A DNA stretch of 64,000 nt, from NCBI RefSeq assembly GCF_006175985.1, contig NZ_SRSH01000002.1, forward strand, positions 228,155-292,154, in the 5' to 3' direction. Made by a program: the position numbers and the translations under genes. Position 1 is the first letter of the stretch. Each line of letters begins with the position of its first letter. Origin of the DNA: Methylotetracoccus oryzae. GTDB lineage: Bacteria; Pseudomonadota; Gammaproteobacteria; Methylococcales; Methylococcaceae. A model generated the notes under the pieces. The model worked only from the letters and a program-made list of their open reading frames with translations, ran no database searches and was not told the DNA's origin. Below, piece by piece: positions 15,490-23,836 of the stretch.

Positions 15490-17079
15490 ATGTCAGCGGT
15501 AACTCATGAGGACCTGCACGACCACCACGACCATGGGCCAGCCAAGGGCTTTTTGCGTTGGGTGTTCACGACCAATCACAAGGACATCGGAACCTTGTAT
15601 CTGACCACGGCGCTGATCATGTTCTTCGTCGGTGGCGCCATGTCATTGGTCATCCGCGCCGAATTGTTTCAGCCGGGTCTGCAATTCGTCGACCCGGGAT
15701 TCTTCAACCAGATGACGACGCTGCATGCCCTGATCATGGTGTTCGGGGCGGTCATGCCCGCATTCGCTGGTTTGGCGAACTGGATGATTCCCATCATGAT
15801 CGGCGCGCCCGACATGGCGCTGCCGCGGCTGAACAACTGGAGTTTCTGGTTGCTTCCGTTCGCCTTCGCACTGCTCGCGAGCACGCTTTTCATGGACGGC
15901 GGCGCGCCGGCTGCCGGCTGGACGCTTTACCCCCCGCTGGTACTGCAGGGCGGCAATAACCTGCCGTTCGCGATCTTCTCGATCCATTTGCTCGGCATTT
16001 CGTCGATCATGGCCGCCATCAACATCATCGTGACCATCTTCAACATGCGCGCCCCCGGCATGACGATGATGAAACTGCCGATGTTCGTCTGGACCTGGCT
16101 GATCACCGCATTCCTGCTGATTCTCGTGATGCCGGTGTTTGCCGGTGCGGTCACGATGTTGCTGACCGACAAGTTTTTCGGTACCAGTTTCTTCAATGCG
16201 GCGGGTGGCGGTGACCCGGTGCTCTACCAGCACTTGTTCTGGTTCTTCGGGCATCCGGAGGTCTACATTCTGATCCTGCCATCCTTCGGTGTGGTCTCGC
16301 AGATCATTCCGACCTTCGCGCGCAAGCCGCTTTTCGGTTACAGCTCCATGGTCTATGCCACCGCGTCGATCGGTTTGCTGTCGTTCGTGGTCTGGGCTCA
16401 CCATCAGTACACCGTCGGCATGCCGCTGGCCGGCGAACTCTATTTCACCTATGCGACCATGTTGATCGCCGTGCCCACGGGTGTGAAGGTGTTCAACTGG
16501 GTGGCCACAATGTGGAAGGGGGCGATGACCTTCGAAACGCCCATGTTGTTCGCGATCGCTTTCGTCGTGCTGTTCACTTTCGGCGGTTTCACCGGCTTGA
16601 TGATGTCCATCTCGCCGGCTGACCTCCAGTACCACGATACCTACTTCATCGTCGCGCACTTCCACTATGTGCTCGTACCAGGAGCGGTTTTCGCGCTGAT
16701 CGCGGCGACTTATTTCTGGTTGCCCAAGTGGACCGGCCACATGTACGACGAGAGGCTGGGAAAACTGCACTTCTGGTTGACGGCGATCTCGGTCAACGTG
16801 TTGTTCTTCCCTCAGCATTTCTCCGGTCTCGCCGGCATGCCGCGGCGAATTCCGGACTATGCCGTGCAATTCGCCGAGTTCAACGCCATGTCCAGCATCG
16901 GCGCGTTCATCTTCGGATTCTCGCAGCTGATCTTCGTCTACGTGATCATCAAGGCCATTCGCGGCGGCCAACCGGCTACCGATGAGGTGTGGGAAGGTGC
17001 CGCGGAACATGGTCTGGAGTGGCAGTTGCCGTCTCCGCCCCCTTACCACTCGTGGGAAGTCGCGCCGCTGGTCAAGTAA
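15490..17079 (+). CDS. coxA: Cytochrome c oxidase subunit I
   Basis: Catalytic subunit of an aa3-type haem-copper oxidase with 12 membrane helices over 529 residues. Visible ligands and channel residues: the haem a His in TLHALIMVFGAVMP, the CuB His and cross-linked Tyr with the D-channel Glu in WFFGHPEVYILILP, the His pair in VWAHHQYTVG, and the two haem ligands in VAHFHYVL. The His-rich N-terminus (HEDLHDHHDHGP) is a minor oddity. Start ATG follows AAAGAGGTG. It lies 34 bp after coxB in one operon. Confidence 0.99.
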   Translation: MSAVTHEDLHDHHDHGPAKGFLRWVFTTNHKDIGTLYLTTALIMFFVGGAMSLVIRAELFQPGLQFVDPGFFNQMTTLHALIMVFGAVMPAFAGLANWMIPIMIGAPDMALPRLNNWSFWLLPFAFALLASTLFMDGGAPAAGWTLYPPLVLQGGNNLPFAIFSIHLLGISSIMAAINIIVTIFNMRAPGMTMMKLPMFVWTWLITAFLLILVMPVFAGAVTMLLTDKFFGTSFFNAAGGGDPVLYQHLFWFFGHPEVYILILPSFGVVSQIIPTFARKPLFGYSSMVYATASIGLLSFVVWAHHQYTVGMPLAGELYFTYATMLIAVPTGVKVFNWVATMWKGAMTFETPMLFAIAFVVLFTFGGFTGLMMSISPADLQYHDTYFIVAHFHYVLVPGAVFALIAATYFWLPKWTGHMYDERLGKLHFWLTAISVNVLFFPQHFSGLAGMPRRIPDYAVQFAEFNAMSSIGAFIFGFSQLIFVYVIIKAIRGGQPATDEVWEGAAEHGLEWQLPSPPPYHSWEVAPLVK

Positions 17080-17134
17080 CGCGACTCGTCGAGGCTGGTC
17101 GCCTGCCGGAAATGGGCGACCTCGTTTGGATGAT

Positions 17135-17157
17135 GATCGGAACACTCGGTTCCGATC
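17135..17157 (+). other. Stem-loop after coxA
   Basis: GATCGGAA and TTCCGATC form a perfect 8-bp stem with a 7-base loop, 55 bases after the coxA stop and 108 bases before the next small gene. There is no T-run. It could stabilise or trim the coxBA message relative to the downstream genes. Confidence 0.35.
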
Positions 17158-17265
17158 GCACTTCCTGCATTCGCTGGGGACGGTGCGGCGCCTCGCCCCC
17201 AGCGGTACTGAACGAGGCGTGAAGGCCCTTCGTTCAGAGTATCCCTTGTAGGACCTTAGTGAACC

Positions 17266-17376
17266 ATGGATCAACGCAAAAAGAATCTGCTGTTAGCGGG
17301 TGCCTTGGCGCTGTTCGCTCTGGCGCTGTTCGGCTACTCGATTGTCAGCATCATTAACCGGGCCTCGCACTCGTGA
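17266..17376 (+). CDS. 36-residue single-span membrane protein in the cox operon
   Basis: A short frame between coxA and ctaG: basic start MDQRKKN, one hydrophobic helix at residues 8-31 (LLLAGALALFALALFGYSI), and a polar end. It is joined to ctaG by a GTGA overlap. Proteins of this size and layout, called cytochrome oxidase small assembly proteins, sit at this position in some beta- and gammaproteobacteria. Sequence alone cannot prove that role; the overlap, codon choice and position make it a real gene. No strong Shine-Dalgarno is seen (TAGGACC is 12-18 bases upstream). Confidence 0.75.
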   Translation: MDQRKKNLLLAGALALFALALFGYSIVSIINRASHS

Positions 17377-17918
17377 CTCCTGCGAATAGAAGCCGGGATA
17401 ACATGCGTCTGGTCAGGCGCATAGCCTTCGTCGCGGTTGCGATGTTTGGGTTTGGATTCGCCATGGTTCCGTTTTACAACGTGTTCTGCGAATGGACCGG
17501 GCTGAACGGTAAAGTGAAGGGGGAAGCGACCGCGACAGGCGAATACCGCGTCGACGCGAGTCGTGAGATTACGCTTGAGTTCATAACTTCGCTGAATGAG
17601 GGCATGCCCCTCGCATTCCGCGCCGAGAAGAGCAAGCTAAAGGTTCACCCCGGACAGTACTATACCGTGAATTTCTACGCCGAAAACCTGACTGATCGTC
17701 AGTTGACGGGACAAGCGATCCCAAGTATCGCGCCGGGCTTATTCGCAGAGTATTTGAAGAAAGCGGAGTGTTTCTGTTTCTCGGAGCAGAAGTTCGAGCC
17801 GCATAGGGAGCGCACCATGCCGGTTCGTTTCGTGGTTGATCCGAAGATTCCCGAGGAAGTCAGGGATATGACGCTTTCCTATACATTTTTTGACATTACA
17901 GACCGAAAGCCGAATTAG
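17373..17918 (+). CDS. ctaG: CtaG/Cox11 copper chaperone
   Basis: Cox11-type assembly factor that delivers copper to the CuB site of subunit I. It has one N-terminal membrane helix (AFVAVAMFGFGFAMVPFY, residues 18-35) and a periplasmic beta-sandwich domain with the copper-binding ECFCFSEQKF motif near residue 133 and YNVFCEWTG just after the helix, where a third conserved Cys lies. Start is the GTG at 17373, overlapping the stop of the small gene before it. The 181-residue length is usual; coxC follows 50 bp later. Confidence 0.97.
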   Translation: MTPANRSRDNMRLVRRIAFVAVAMFGFGFAMVPFYNVFCEWTGLNGKVKGEATATGEYRVDASREITLEFITSLNEGMPLAFRAEKSKLKVHPGQYYTVNFYAENLTDRQLTGQAIPSIAPGLFAEYLKKAECFCFSEQKFEPHRERTMPVRFVVDPKIPEEVRDMTLSYTFFDITDRKPN

Positions 17919-17968
17919 CGACACCGTTCGCAGCAGTACTCAGAACATCATCGAAGCAGAGGCACAAC

Positions 17969-18826
17969 ATGGCATCCCACGATTCGTATTTCCTTCCGCA
18001 TAAGGCAATCTGGCCGATTGTCGGATCGATTGGCTTGACCACCCTATTGGCCGGGTTCGCGAACTTTCTGAATGGCGCGGCGATCGGCCCCATGATGATG
18101 TGGCTTGGTGCTGCGATCATGATCACGATGCTCGTGGGTTGGTTTGGTACCGTAATCAAGGAAAGCGTCGCTGGTTGGTACAGTCATCAGGTCGAGATCT
18201 CGTTCCGCTGGGGCATGATCTGGTTCATCATTTCCGAAGTCTTCTTCTTCGCAGCGTTTTTCGGCGCCTTGTACTACACCCGTGTGTTGGCAATCCCGTG
18301 GATGGGGGATGAGGATTCGATCACCAACGAGTTCCTATGGAAGAGCTTCGAATCCGCTTGGCCAACCAACGGTCCAGGGGCGATCGGCGGTCATTTCGAG
18401 CCGATGGGTGCCTGGGGCATCCCTGCGCTCAACACGCTGATCCTGCTGTCGAGCGGTGTGACAGTGACTTGGGCACACTGGGGTCTCCTCGCCAATAAAC
18501 GAAGCCAGTTGATTCAGGGCTTGATTGCGACAGTGGCGCTCGGCTTCCTGTTCGTCGTGCTGCAGGCGTTCGAGTACCACGAAGCCTACACCGAAATGGG
18601 GCTGACGCTGGGTTCGGGCATTTATGGCTCGACCTTCTTCATGCTGACGGGGTTTCACGGCCTGCACGTCACGATCGGCGCGATCATGCTCACTGTGGTG
18701 TTGCTGCGCAGCGCCCGCGGGCATTTCAGCCCGGAACATCATTTCGCGTTCGAAGCCGCCGCTTGGTACTGGCACTTCGTCGACGTCGTCTGGCTGGGGC
18801 TTTTCATCTTCGTCTACTGGTTGTAA
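17969..18826 (+). CDS. coxC: Cytochrome c oxidase subunit III
   Basis: Third core subunit of the oxidase with seven membrane helices in 285 residues. Family marks are WGMIWFIISEVFFFAAFFGA with the conserved Glu, HFEPMGAWGIPALNTLILLSSGVTVTWAHW (written here as the stretch near residues 140-170), the FEYHEAYTEM motif, and the final WYWHFVDVVWLGLF. It is the last gene of the cluster. Later assembly genes often found next (surf1, ctaA, ctaB, sco) are not in the window. Confidence 0.97.
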   Translation: MASHDSYFLPHKAIWPIVGSIGLTTLLAGFANFLNGAAIGPMMMWLGAAIMITMLVGWFGTVIKESVAGWYSHQVEISFRWGMIWFIISEVFFFAAFFGALYYTRVLAIPWMGDEDSITNEFLWKSFESAWPTNGPGAIGGHFEPMGAWGIPALNTLILLSSGVTVTWAHWGLLANKRSQLIQGLIATVALGFLFVVLQAFEYHEAYTEMGLTLGSGIYGSTFFMLTGFHGLHVTIGAIMLTVVLLRSARGHFSPEHHFAFEAAAWYWHFVDVVWLGLFIFVYWL

Positions 18827-18848
18827 GGGCCGCCCGCAAAGCTGAGAG

Positions 18849-18874
18849 GAGGGCCCGGTCATCCAAGGGCCCTC
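18849..18874. terminator. Hairpin after coxC
   Basis: GAGGGCCC at 18849-18856 pairs with GGGCCCTC at 18867-18874 across a 10-base loop, 22 bases after the coxC stop. It lacks a T-run, so intrinsic termination is not certain. The next gene is on the other strand. Confidence 0.5.
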
Positions 18875-19003
18875 ACTCCACATGACTGGAGAGATCGGTC
18901 CGACTGCGCCACATGATCGGCTGTTGGGTCGGCTATGAGGGACTGCGAGCTGCGCTCAATCTGAATGAACGGGTCGTCAGCCACGGCCTGATGCGGCCGG
19001 CGG

Positions 19004-19384
19004 CTACGGGAATCGCGGTAGAGGCGTGTCTATCTGCCATTGTCCAGTGATGTCGTCGTAGTGCCAGAGCTGCGGATCGACGACCTTCTTTTCGACGAGA
19101 TCCCCCTGGCGGTAGTAGTGCAACTCGACAGTTTGCTCCACCGTCATGCGCTCCTTGTCGGCTGACTGAGACAGCACGTGGTAGCCGGAAACTTTTATGT
19201 CTCTCAGGTTGTCAGCTATGGGACGACGGTAGGCAGGGGAACTTCGGTAACGGTTCGCCTCATCGAACGCGCCCCAGCGTATCGCTGCGGCATAGGCATG
19301 CAGTGTTTCATCCCGCTTCATTAGCGCCAGATCGTGTGCGCAGGCACCAAGCAACAGGATCACGGCTAGGGGGAGAAACTTCAT
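19004..19384 (-). CDS. Small putative lipoprotein
   Basis: A 126-residue product with a clear lipoprotein signal: MKFLPLAVILLLGACA, Cys at residue 15 preceded by LLGA. The mature part begins with a helical segment (LHAYAAAIRWGAFDEANRY) and then beta-like segments (SGYHVLSQSADKERMTVEQT, VELHYYRQGDLVEKKVVD, LWHYDDITGQWQIDTPLPRF), an NTF2-like layout. It is convergent with coxC and divergent from the next gene. No family name is assigned. Confidence 0.75.
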   Translation of the reverse strand: MKFLPLAVILLLGACAHDLALMKRDETLHAYAAAIRWGAFDEANRYRSSPAYRRPIADNLRDIKVSGYHVLSQSADKERMTVEQTVELHYYRQGDLVEKKVVDPQLWHYDDITGQWQIDTPLPRFP

Positions 19385-19433
19385 CGGCGGTCGTCACACG
19401 TCGTATCGGCCCTGCAGACTGTTGGCGTCATTA

Positions 19434-19439
19434 TATAAT
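19434..19439 (+). promoter_or_regulatory. -10 element in the 19385-19470 divergent region
   Basis: A perfect TATAAT within ATTATATAATGC lies 32 bases before the next plus-strand start. The 86-bp gap also has to hold the promoter of the lipoprotein gene on the other strand. No clear -35 was found. Confidence 0.45.
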
Positions 19440-19470
19440 GCGTTTACTTAGGACGACCGGAGACTAGAAC

Positions 19471-19902
19471 ATGAGATATCTCGCCGCATTGATGGCTTTG
19501 CTCGCTGTGATTTACTTCTTCCCGGCATTTATGTCGCGCACGGAGTCCATCAACGGCTCAACCCGGGAGACGGCGTATCGCTCGGCCCTGGCTGCAAAAA
19601 AGCGACTGCCGACGGACGAAAGGTTGATGTTCGATACAGCGCTCGTCCTGCTCGATAAACTCAAGGGCCCCGAGGAATTCCCGAAAGCGGTGGATGGCCT
19701 CAAGCCTGAGGAAGTCATCGAACTCGCCAAGCGGGAAGTCAACATCAAGATCGCGACGGGCGATCCGGCGTTCAAGAGTTACTCTTCGTGGGAAGACTGG
19801 TTAAGGAAACAGGCCGCAGATCCCGACCTCGAGGGCAAGAAGGCCGGCAAGCCTGAGGCGCCTCCGTTGCGTCAGTCGGAGCGAACTGGCAGACCGCAAT
19901 GA
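19471..19902 (+). CDS. Unknown membrane-anchored protein
   Basis: A 143-residue product not recognised with certainty. It begins with one hydrophobic helix (YLAALMALLAVIYFFPAF, residues 3-20) that may be an uncleaved anchor, then a helical soluble part (RETAYRSALAAKKRLPTDER, FDTALVLLDKLKGPEEFPKA, LKPEEVIELAKREV), and a disordered polar tail. GGAG lies about ten bases before the ATG. It is in line with zur, which begins 148 bp after its stop. Confidence 0.7.
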   Translation: MRYLAALMALLAVIYFFPAFMSRTESINGSTRETAYRSALAAKKRLPTDERLMFDTALVLLDKLKGPEEFPKAVDGLKPEEVIELAKREVNIKIATGDPAFKSYSSWEDWLRKQAADPDLEGKKAGKPEAPPLRQSERTGRPQ

Positions 19903-20036
19903 GCGTGGGATTCGTTGGATGAGTCCCACCACCGGTGAATCGTGCGCGCACGGGTCTCTGGGTCCGCCTTCGGAGTTCACCGATACCCGGTCCGCGGCAG
20001 CTGACCAGGGCGATGTGCCAAATGATGGACTGCATC

Positions 20037-20041
20037 GGAGG
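20037..20041 (+). promoter_or_regulatory. Ribosome binding site deciding the zur start
   Basis: GGAGG, nine bases before the GTG at 20051. It settles the start against the upstream ATG at 19919, which has only a weak purine stretch. Confidence 0.65.
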
Positions 20042-20050
20042 CCGTCGCCT

Positions 20051-20536
20051 GTGTCGGGCCATGATCATCACGATTGCATACACCGGGCGCTTGCCAGCGC
20101 AGAAAAGCGCTGCGCCGAACGTGGTGTGCGATTCACGCCGGTACGGCGCCGGGTTCTTGAACTGATCTGGCGCAGTCATGAGGCGGTGAAAGCATACGAC
20201 CTCCTCGAGGATCTCAAGGTTTTCGATCCCGGCGCGAAGCCCACGACAGTTTATCGGGCACTGGATTTCCTGCGGGAGCAGGGGTTGATTCACCGTGTCG
20301 AAAGTTTGAATGCGTTCATCGGCTGCACTGACGTGGAACATCAGCATGAATTGTTTTTGCTGATTTGTGACGGGTGCAACTGGGTAGAGGAACGACAGGC
20401 GAAGGGCGTAACGGATGCGGTAGCAGGCGAGATACGCGACGCCAATTTTCTTCCTCGCCATAAAGCCCTGGAAGTCCACGGACTCTGTGCCCGCTGCGCC
20501 GCGAAGGAACCGAAAGCGGTTTCGGGGCCGGCGTAA
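20051..20536 (+). CDS. zur: Zur, Fur-family zinc regulator
   Basis: Zinc-sensing repressor. A winged-helix DNA-binding domain fills residues 10-85 (RGVRFTPVRRRVLELIW, AYDLLEDL, KPTTVYRALDFLREQGLIHRV); the dimerisation domain holds HQHELFLLICDGC and, at the C-terminus, CARC, the paired Cys of the structural zinc site. The GTG at 20051 is chosen because GGAGG lies nine bases before it and it gives 161 residues, typical for Zur; an in-frame ATG at 19919 would add 44 residues without homology. The next gene is a zinc-type TonB receptor with a Zur box. Confidence 0.92.
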   Translation: MSGHDHHDCIHRALASAEKRCAERGVRFTPVRRRVLELIWRSHEAVKAYDLLEDLKVFDPGAKPTTVYRALDFLREQGLIHRVESLNAFIGCTDVEHQHELFLLICDGCNWVEERQAKGVTDAVAGEIRDANFLPRHKALEVHGLCARCAAKEPKAVSGPA

Positions 20537-20677
20537 CCTGTTGTGACGGTGATCGCAACGTTGTGATAACGCCGCATTAACCAATCCGTCGGCCTGTTTG
20601 ACCGCAACGGCCAGTCGCCGAACTAGCCATACTCCCACGGTCATTCCTTTCACTTGTGGTCGCCCAAGGCGGATGTT

Positions 20678-20694
20678 ATGTTATAATGTAACAT
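20678..20694 (+). promoter_or_regulatory. Zur box with overlapping -10
   Basis: ATGTTATAATGTAACAT is an inverted repeat with 6-bp arms ATGTTA/TAACAT, agreeing with the gammaproteobacterial Zur consensus (centre of ATGTTATANTATAACAT) at all but one or two positions. A TATAAT hexamer (20682-20687) lies inside it, so Zur binding would block RNA polymerase. The TonB receptor start is 20 bases downstream. Confidence 0.8.
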
Positions 20695-20714
20695 CTGAAC
20701 TGGAACATCCTACC

Positions 20715-22895
20715 GTGCGTCCTGAAAAGTCACCATTGCTCGCCCTGAGGCTCTGTTCTGCGCTTGGCGTCGCGGCGGCCTCTGCGGAAGAAGTGGGCAC
20801 CGATCAGGCGCAGGCTCTGGCACCCATCATGGTCACGGCGCCGCTGCAGCGCTCGGAGGTCCCGCTCGTCGACCCGGTCAACGAAATGTCGGGTGAAGAT
20901 CTCCGCACCCACGTCACCGGTACGATCGGTACGACGATTCAGAACCAGATGGGCGTCAACAGCGCCTCCTTCGGTCCCGGTGTTGGCCAGCCGGTGCTGC
21001 GCGGCCAGACCGGCCCGCGAGTTCGCGTGATGCAGGATGCCACGGGTGCCTCGGATGCCTCTTACCTGAGCCCGGATCACCGTGTCACCGTCGAGCCCCT
21101 GCTCGCCGACAAGATCGAAGTCATGCGCGGCCCGGCGACTCTGATGTATAGCGGTAACGCGATCGGCGGAGCGGTCAATGTGATCGACAACCGTGTGCCG
21201 AGCATGCTCCCGAAGGACCTGCTGAATGGCGTGTTCGAGCAGCGCTACGACACGGCGCTCGATGAGACGACGACCCTTATGAAACTCGATGCCGGGAAGG
21301 ATATCCTGGCCGTACACTTTGATGGCTACTATCGGGACAGCGCCGATGTGTTGATTCCCGGCCGTCCCATCGACGTCGAGGCGGCCGAAGCGGAGGGCAT
21401 CGTCGCGCCGGGTGAGGCCATTTTCAATCCCATCGGCTACATTCCGAACACACAGACGCGTTCGTATGGTGGCACAGCGGGGTTCTCGCTGATCGGTGAC
21501 AAAGGCTTCGCGGGTTTTGCTGTCAATTACATGGAGAACGACTACGGCATTCCCGGTGCTGCCCACAGTCATGCGGGGCACGGGCACGGCGATGAGGAAG
21601 GGCACGACGTTGACGGTGCGGACGAACACGCCGCCGATGAACATGCCCACGAGGAGGAGCTTGCCCTGGTCCTGCCGCTAGATCGCGTGAACATCAAGCA
21701 GCGCAGCACCCGCTACGACTTCAAGAGCGAATGGTACGATCCGGCGGAGTTCGCAGAGTTGCTGAAACTCCGGATGACCTATACCGATTACTACCACGTC
21801 GAACTCGAAAATCAGTTGGCCGGTACGGTGTTTACGAATCAGGGATGGGAAGGTCGTGCGGAACTCAAACACAAGCCCCTGGGCCCCATGCAGGGCATGG
21901 TTGGATTTCAGGGTATCAGTTCAGTATTCGAAGCCGTGGGCGAGGAGGCGGTGGTACCGAAGTCGGACATCCAGAACTTCGGCGCCTTTGTCGTCGAAAA
22001 CATCGAAGCCGATATCTTCAGCTATCAGGCTGGCGCCCGCGTAGAACATCAGACGATCTTACCGATCAACCAGCATGGGGCCTCGCATACACCGGTCAGC
22101 TTTTCCGGTTCGGCTGCGTGGAATGCCAATGAGGCCAATCGAGTCGCGCTGGCGCTAAGCCGTGCGCAACGGGCGCCGCAGGTCCAGGAACTCTATTCGG
22201 ATGGGTTTCATGCCGCGACCAGGAGTTACGAGATTGGCGATCCACGGCTTAGCGAGGAGACGACCTACAACCTGGAGTTGTCTTACCGGCTCAACACCGA
22301 GCCGGTCCGGGCCAATCTGAACGTCTTCCAGAACTGGGCGGCCGACTATATCTATGCGCAGCGCTCGGGGCAGTTGTTCGACGCCGGGAGTGAGGCTTTC
22401 GTGAACACATGCCCGGAGGCGGATACCTGCGTGCCCGTGTTTCAGTTCTCCCAAGCGGACGCGACTTTCATTGGTTACGAGGCGGACGTCGGCATTCCAC
22501 TGGCCGATACGACTTGGGGGGCGATGGACTTGCTGCTGTTCAGTGACTATGTGCGTGGGCAGTTCAGCCACGCAGGGGATGTCCCGCGGCAGCCACCCTT
22601 GCGCTTCGGCTTCCAGCTCGACTACCACAAGGACGAGTGGTCGGCCAACTGGCGCGTGATGCGTGCGGAAGCTCAGGACCGTCCGGGCCAGGGTGAGACG
22701 CCAACGCCGGGCTATGTGTTGATGAACATCACGGTCGAGTACAAGATCAGCGCGAGCCCCTACGCGGAGGTGCTGTTGTTCGCCAAGGGCAATAATTTGC
22801 TGGACCAGGAGATCCGGAACTCGACTTCCTACCTGCGGAATATTGCGCCGGAGCCGGGGATCGGCGGTGCGATCGGGCTCCGGGCGACCTTCTGA
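20715..22895 (+). CDS. znuD: ZnuD-like TonB-dependent zinc receptor
   Basis: Outer-membrane TonB-dependent receptor of 726 residues. A signal peptide ends near AAASAEE; the plug domain follows (VLRGQTGPRVRVMQDATGAS, IEVMRGPATLMYSGNAIGGAVNV, the latter split here for length), then a 22-strand barrel ending in IGLRATF with the terminal aromatic. A His/Asp/Glu-rich surface loop (HSHAGHGHGDEEGHD and more, around residues 283-315) is the hallmark of ZnuD-type zinc receptors. The GTG at 20715 lies just after the Zur box; longer frames from 20598 would run through the operator and are rejected. No TonB box was identified with confidence. Confidence 0.9.
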   Translation: MRPEKSPLLALRLCSALGVAAASAEEVGTDQAQALAPIMVTAPLQRSEVPLVDPVNEMSGEDLRTHVTGTIGTTIQNQMGVNSASFGPGVGQPVLRGQTGPRVRVMQDATGASDASYLSPDHRVTVEPLLADKIEVMRGPATLMYSGNAIGGAVNVIDNRVPSMLPKDLLNGVFEQRYDTALDETTTLMKLDAGKDILAVHFDGYYRDSADVLIPGRPIDVEAAEAEGIVAPGEAIFNPIGYIPNTQTRSYGGTAGFSLIGDKGFAGFAVNYMENDYGIPGAAHSHAGHGHGDEEGHDVDGADEHAADEHAHEEELALVLPLDRVNIKQRSTRYDFKSEWYDPAEFAELLKLRMTYTDYYHVELENQLAGTVFTNQGWEGRAELKHKPLGPMQGMVGFQGISSVFEAVGEEAVVPKSDIQNFGAFVVENIEADIFSYQAGARVEHQTILPINQHGASHTPVSFSGSAAWNANEANRVALALSRAQRAPQVQELYSDGFHAATRSYEIGDPRLSEETTYNLELSYRLNTEPVRANLNVFQNWAADYIYAQRSGQLFDAGSEAFVNTCPEADTCVPVFQFSQADATFIGYEADVGIPLADTTWGAMDLLLFSDYVRGQFSHAGDVPRQPPLRFGFQLDYHKDEWSANWRVMRAEAQDRPGQGETPTPGYVLMNITVEYKISASPYAEVLLFAKGNNLLDQEIRNSTSYLRNIAPEPGIGGAIGLRATF

Positions 22896-22965
22896 TTCGC
22901 CCTCTGGTGCATCGCGCTCGCTTGGACTAGCATGGCGCGCTGTGTCCTAACCTCGATAACTCTCC

Positions 22966-23814
22966 ATGCGCTTCGATCGCCTGCATTTAGCGTCACATCC
23001 CCTGATCATGGGGATCCTGAATGTAACCCCCGACAGTTTTTCTGACGGCGGGCTTTTCCTCGATCCGGACGTGGCCACGCAGGAAGCCTTGCGCATGGTC
23101 GCGGAGGGGGCCGACCTGATTGACGTCGGCGGAGAGTCCACGCGACCTGGGGCCGAGCCCATTGATGCCGAGGAACAGATCCGGCGGGTTGTGCCCACGA
23201 TTCAGCGGCTGCGAACTGTGCTGCCGGAGGGTTTTCCGATCAGTATCGACACCACGCGCGGCGCGGTGGCGGAGGCGGCACTGGCGGCTGGAGCCGATCT
23301 GGTGAACGATGTTTTGGCGGGGCGTGACGATCCGACGATGTTCGAACGAGTGGCCGACCGCGGGGTGCCGATCGTGTTGATGCACATGCAGGGCACGCCG
23401 AAGACCATGCAGGAGCGGCCGTACTACGACAATGTCGTCGAAGAGGTGATCGCGTTTCTACTGGAACGCGCCGACTTGGCAATGCGTGCCGGTATCTTAC
23501 ATGACCGGATATGGCTCGATCCGGGTATCGGATTCGGTAAGCGGAAGGACGACAACCTGGCGCTGATCGCGCATCTCGATCGGTTGGTCGCGACCGGTTA
23601 TCCGGTCCTCCTCGGCGCGAGCCGGAAGCGCTTCATGGGGGCTGTGTGCGGCGAGCAGCGCCCCAACGGGCTGACAGCCGCGACAGTAGCCACGACAGCG
23701 CTCGGTGTGATGAGTGGGGTACGCATGTTCCGCGTGCACGACATACGACAGAACCGCCAGGCGGCCGATGTGGCCGCCGCGATCAGAACTGTGCGGGAGA
23801 GCTCGTGCCCGTAG
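22966..23814 (+). CDS. folP: Dihydropteroate synthase
   Basis: Joins 7,8-dihydropterin pyrophosphate and p-aminobenzoate in folate synthesis. TIM-barrel motifs are all present: IMGILNVTPDSFSDGG at residues 14-29, DVGGESTRPGAEPI, ISIDTTRGAVAEAAL, NDVLAGRDDPTMF, VLMHMQGTPKTMQ, LDPGIGFGKRKDDNL, and GASRKRFMG with the Lys and Arg of the substrate pocket. At 282 residues it is of normal size. It is not beside glmM or ftsH here; it is convergent with panD. Confidence 0.98.
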   Translation: MRFDRLHLASHPLIMGILNVTPDSFSDGGLFLDPDVATQEALRMVAEGADLIDVGGESTRPGAEPIDAEEQIRRVVPTIQRLRTVLPEGFPISIDTTRGAVAEAALAAGADLVNDVLAGRDDPTMFERVADRGVPIVLMHMQGTPKTMQERPYYDNVVEEVIAFLLERADLAMRAGILHDRIWLDPGIGFGKRKDDNLALIAHLDRLVATGYPVLLGASRKRFMGAVCGEQRPNGLTAATVATTALGVMSGVRMFRVHDIRQNRQAADVAAAIRTVRESSCP

Positions 23815-23836
23815 ACGAAGGGAAAAAGGGAAACGC

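Noticed and set aside
15643..17274. A 543-codon open frame on the minus strand opposite coxA
   Set aside because: It mirrors the codons of coxA, is His/Arg/Asp/Gln-rich without domains, and has no ribosome site. High GC makes such frames common.
19919..20050. ATG start for zur 44 codons upstream
   Set aside because: No good ribosome site and no Fur-family likeness in the added part; GGAGG before the GTG at 20051 fits better.
20598..20714. Longer start of the TonB receptor
   Set aside because: It would run through the Zur box and promoter and spoil the signal peptide.
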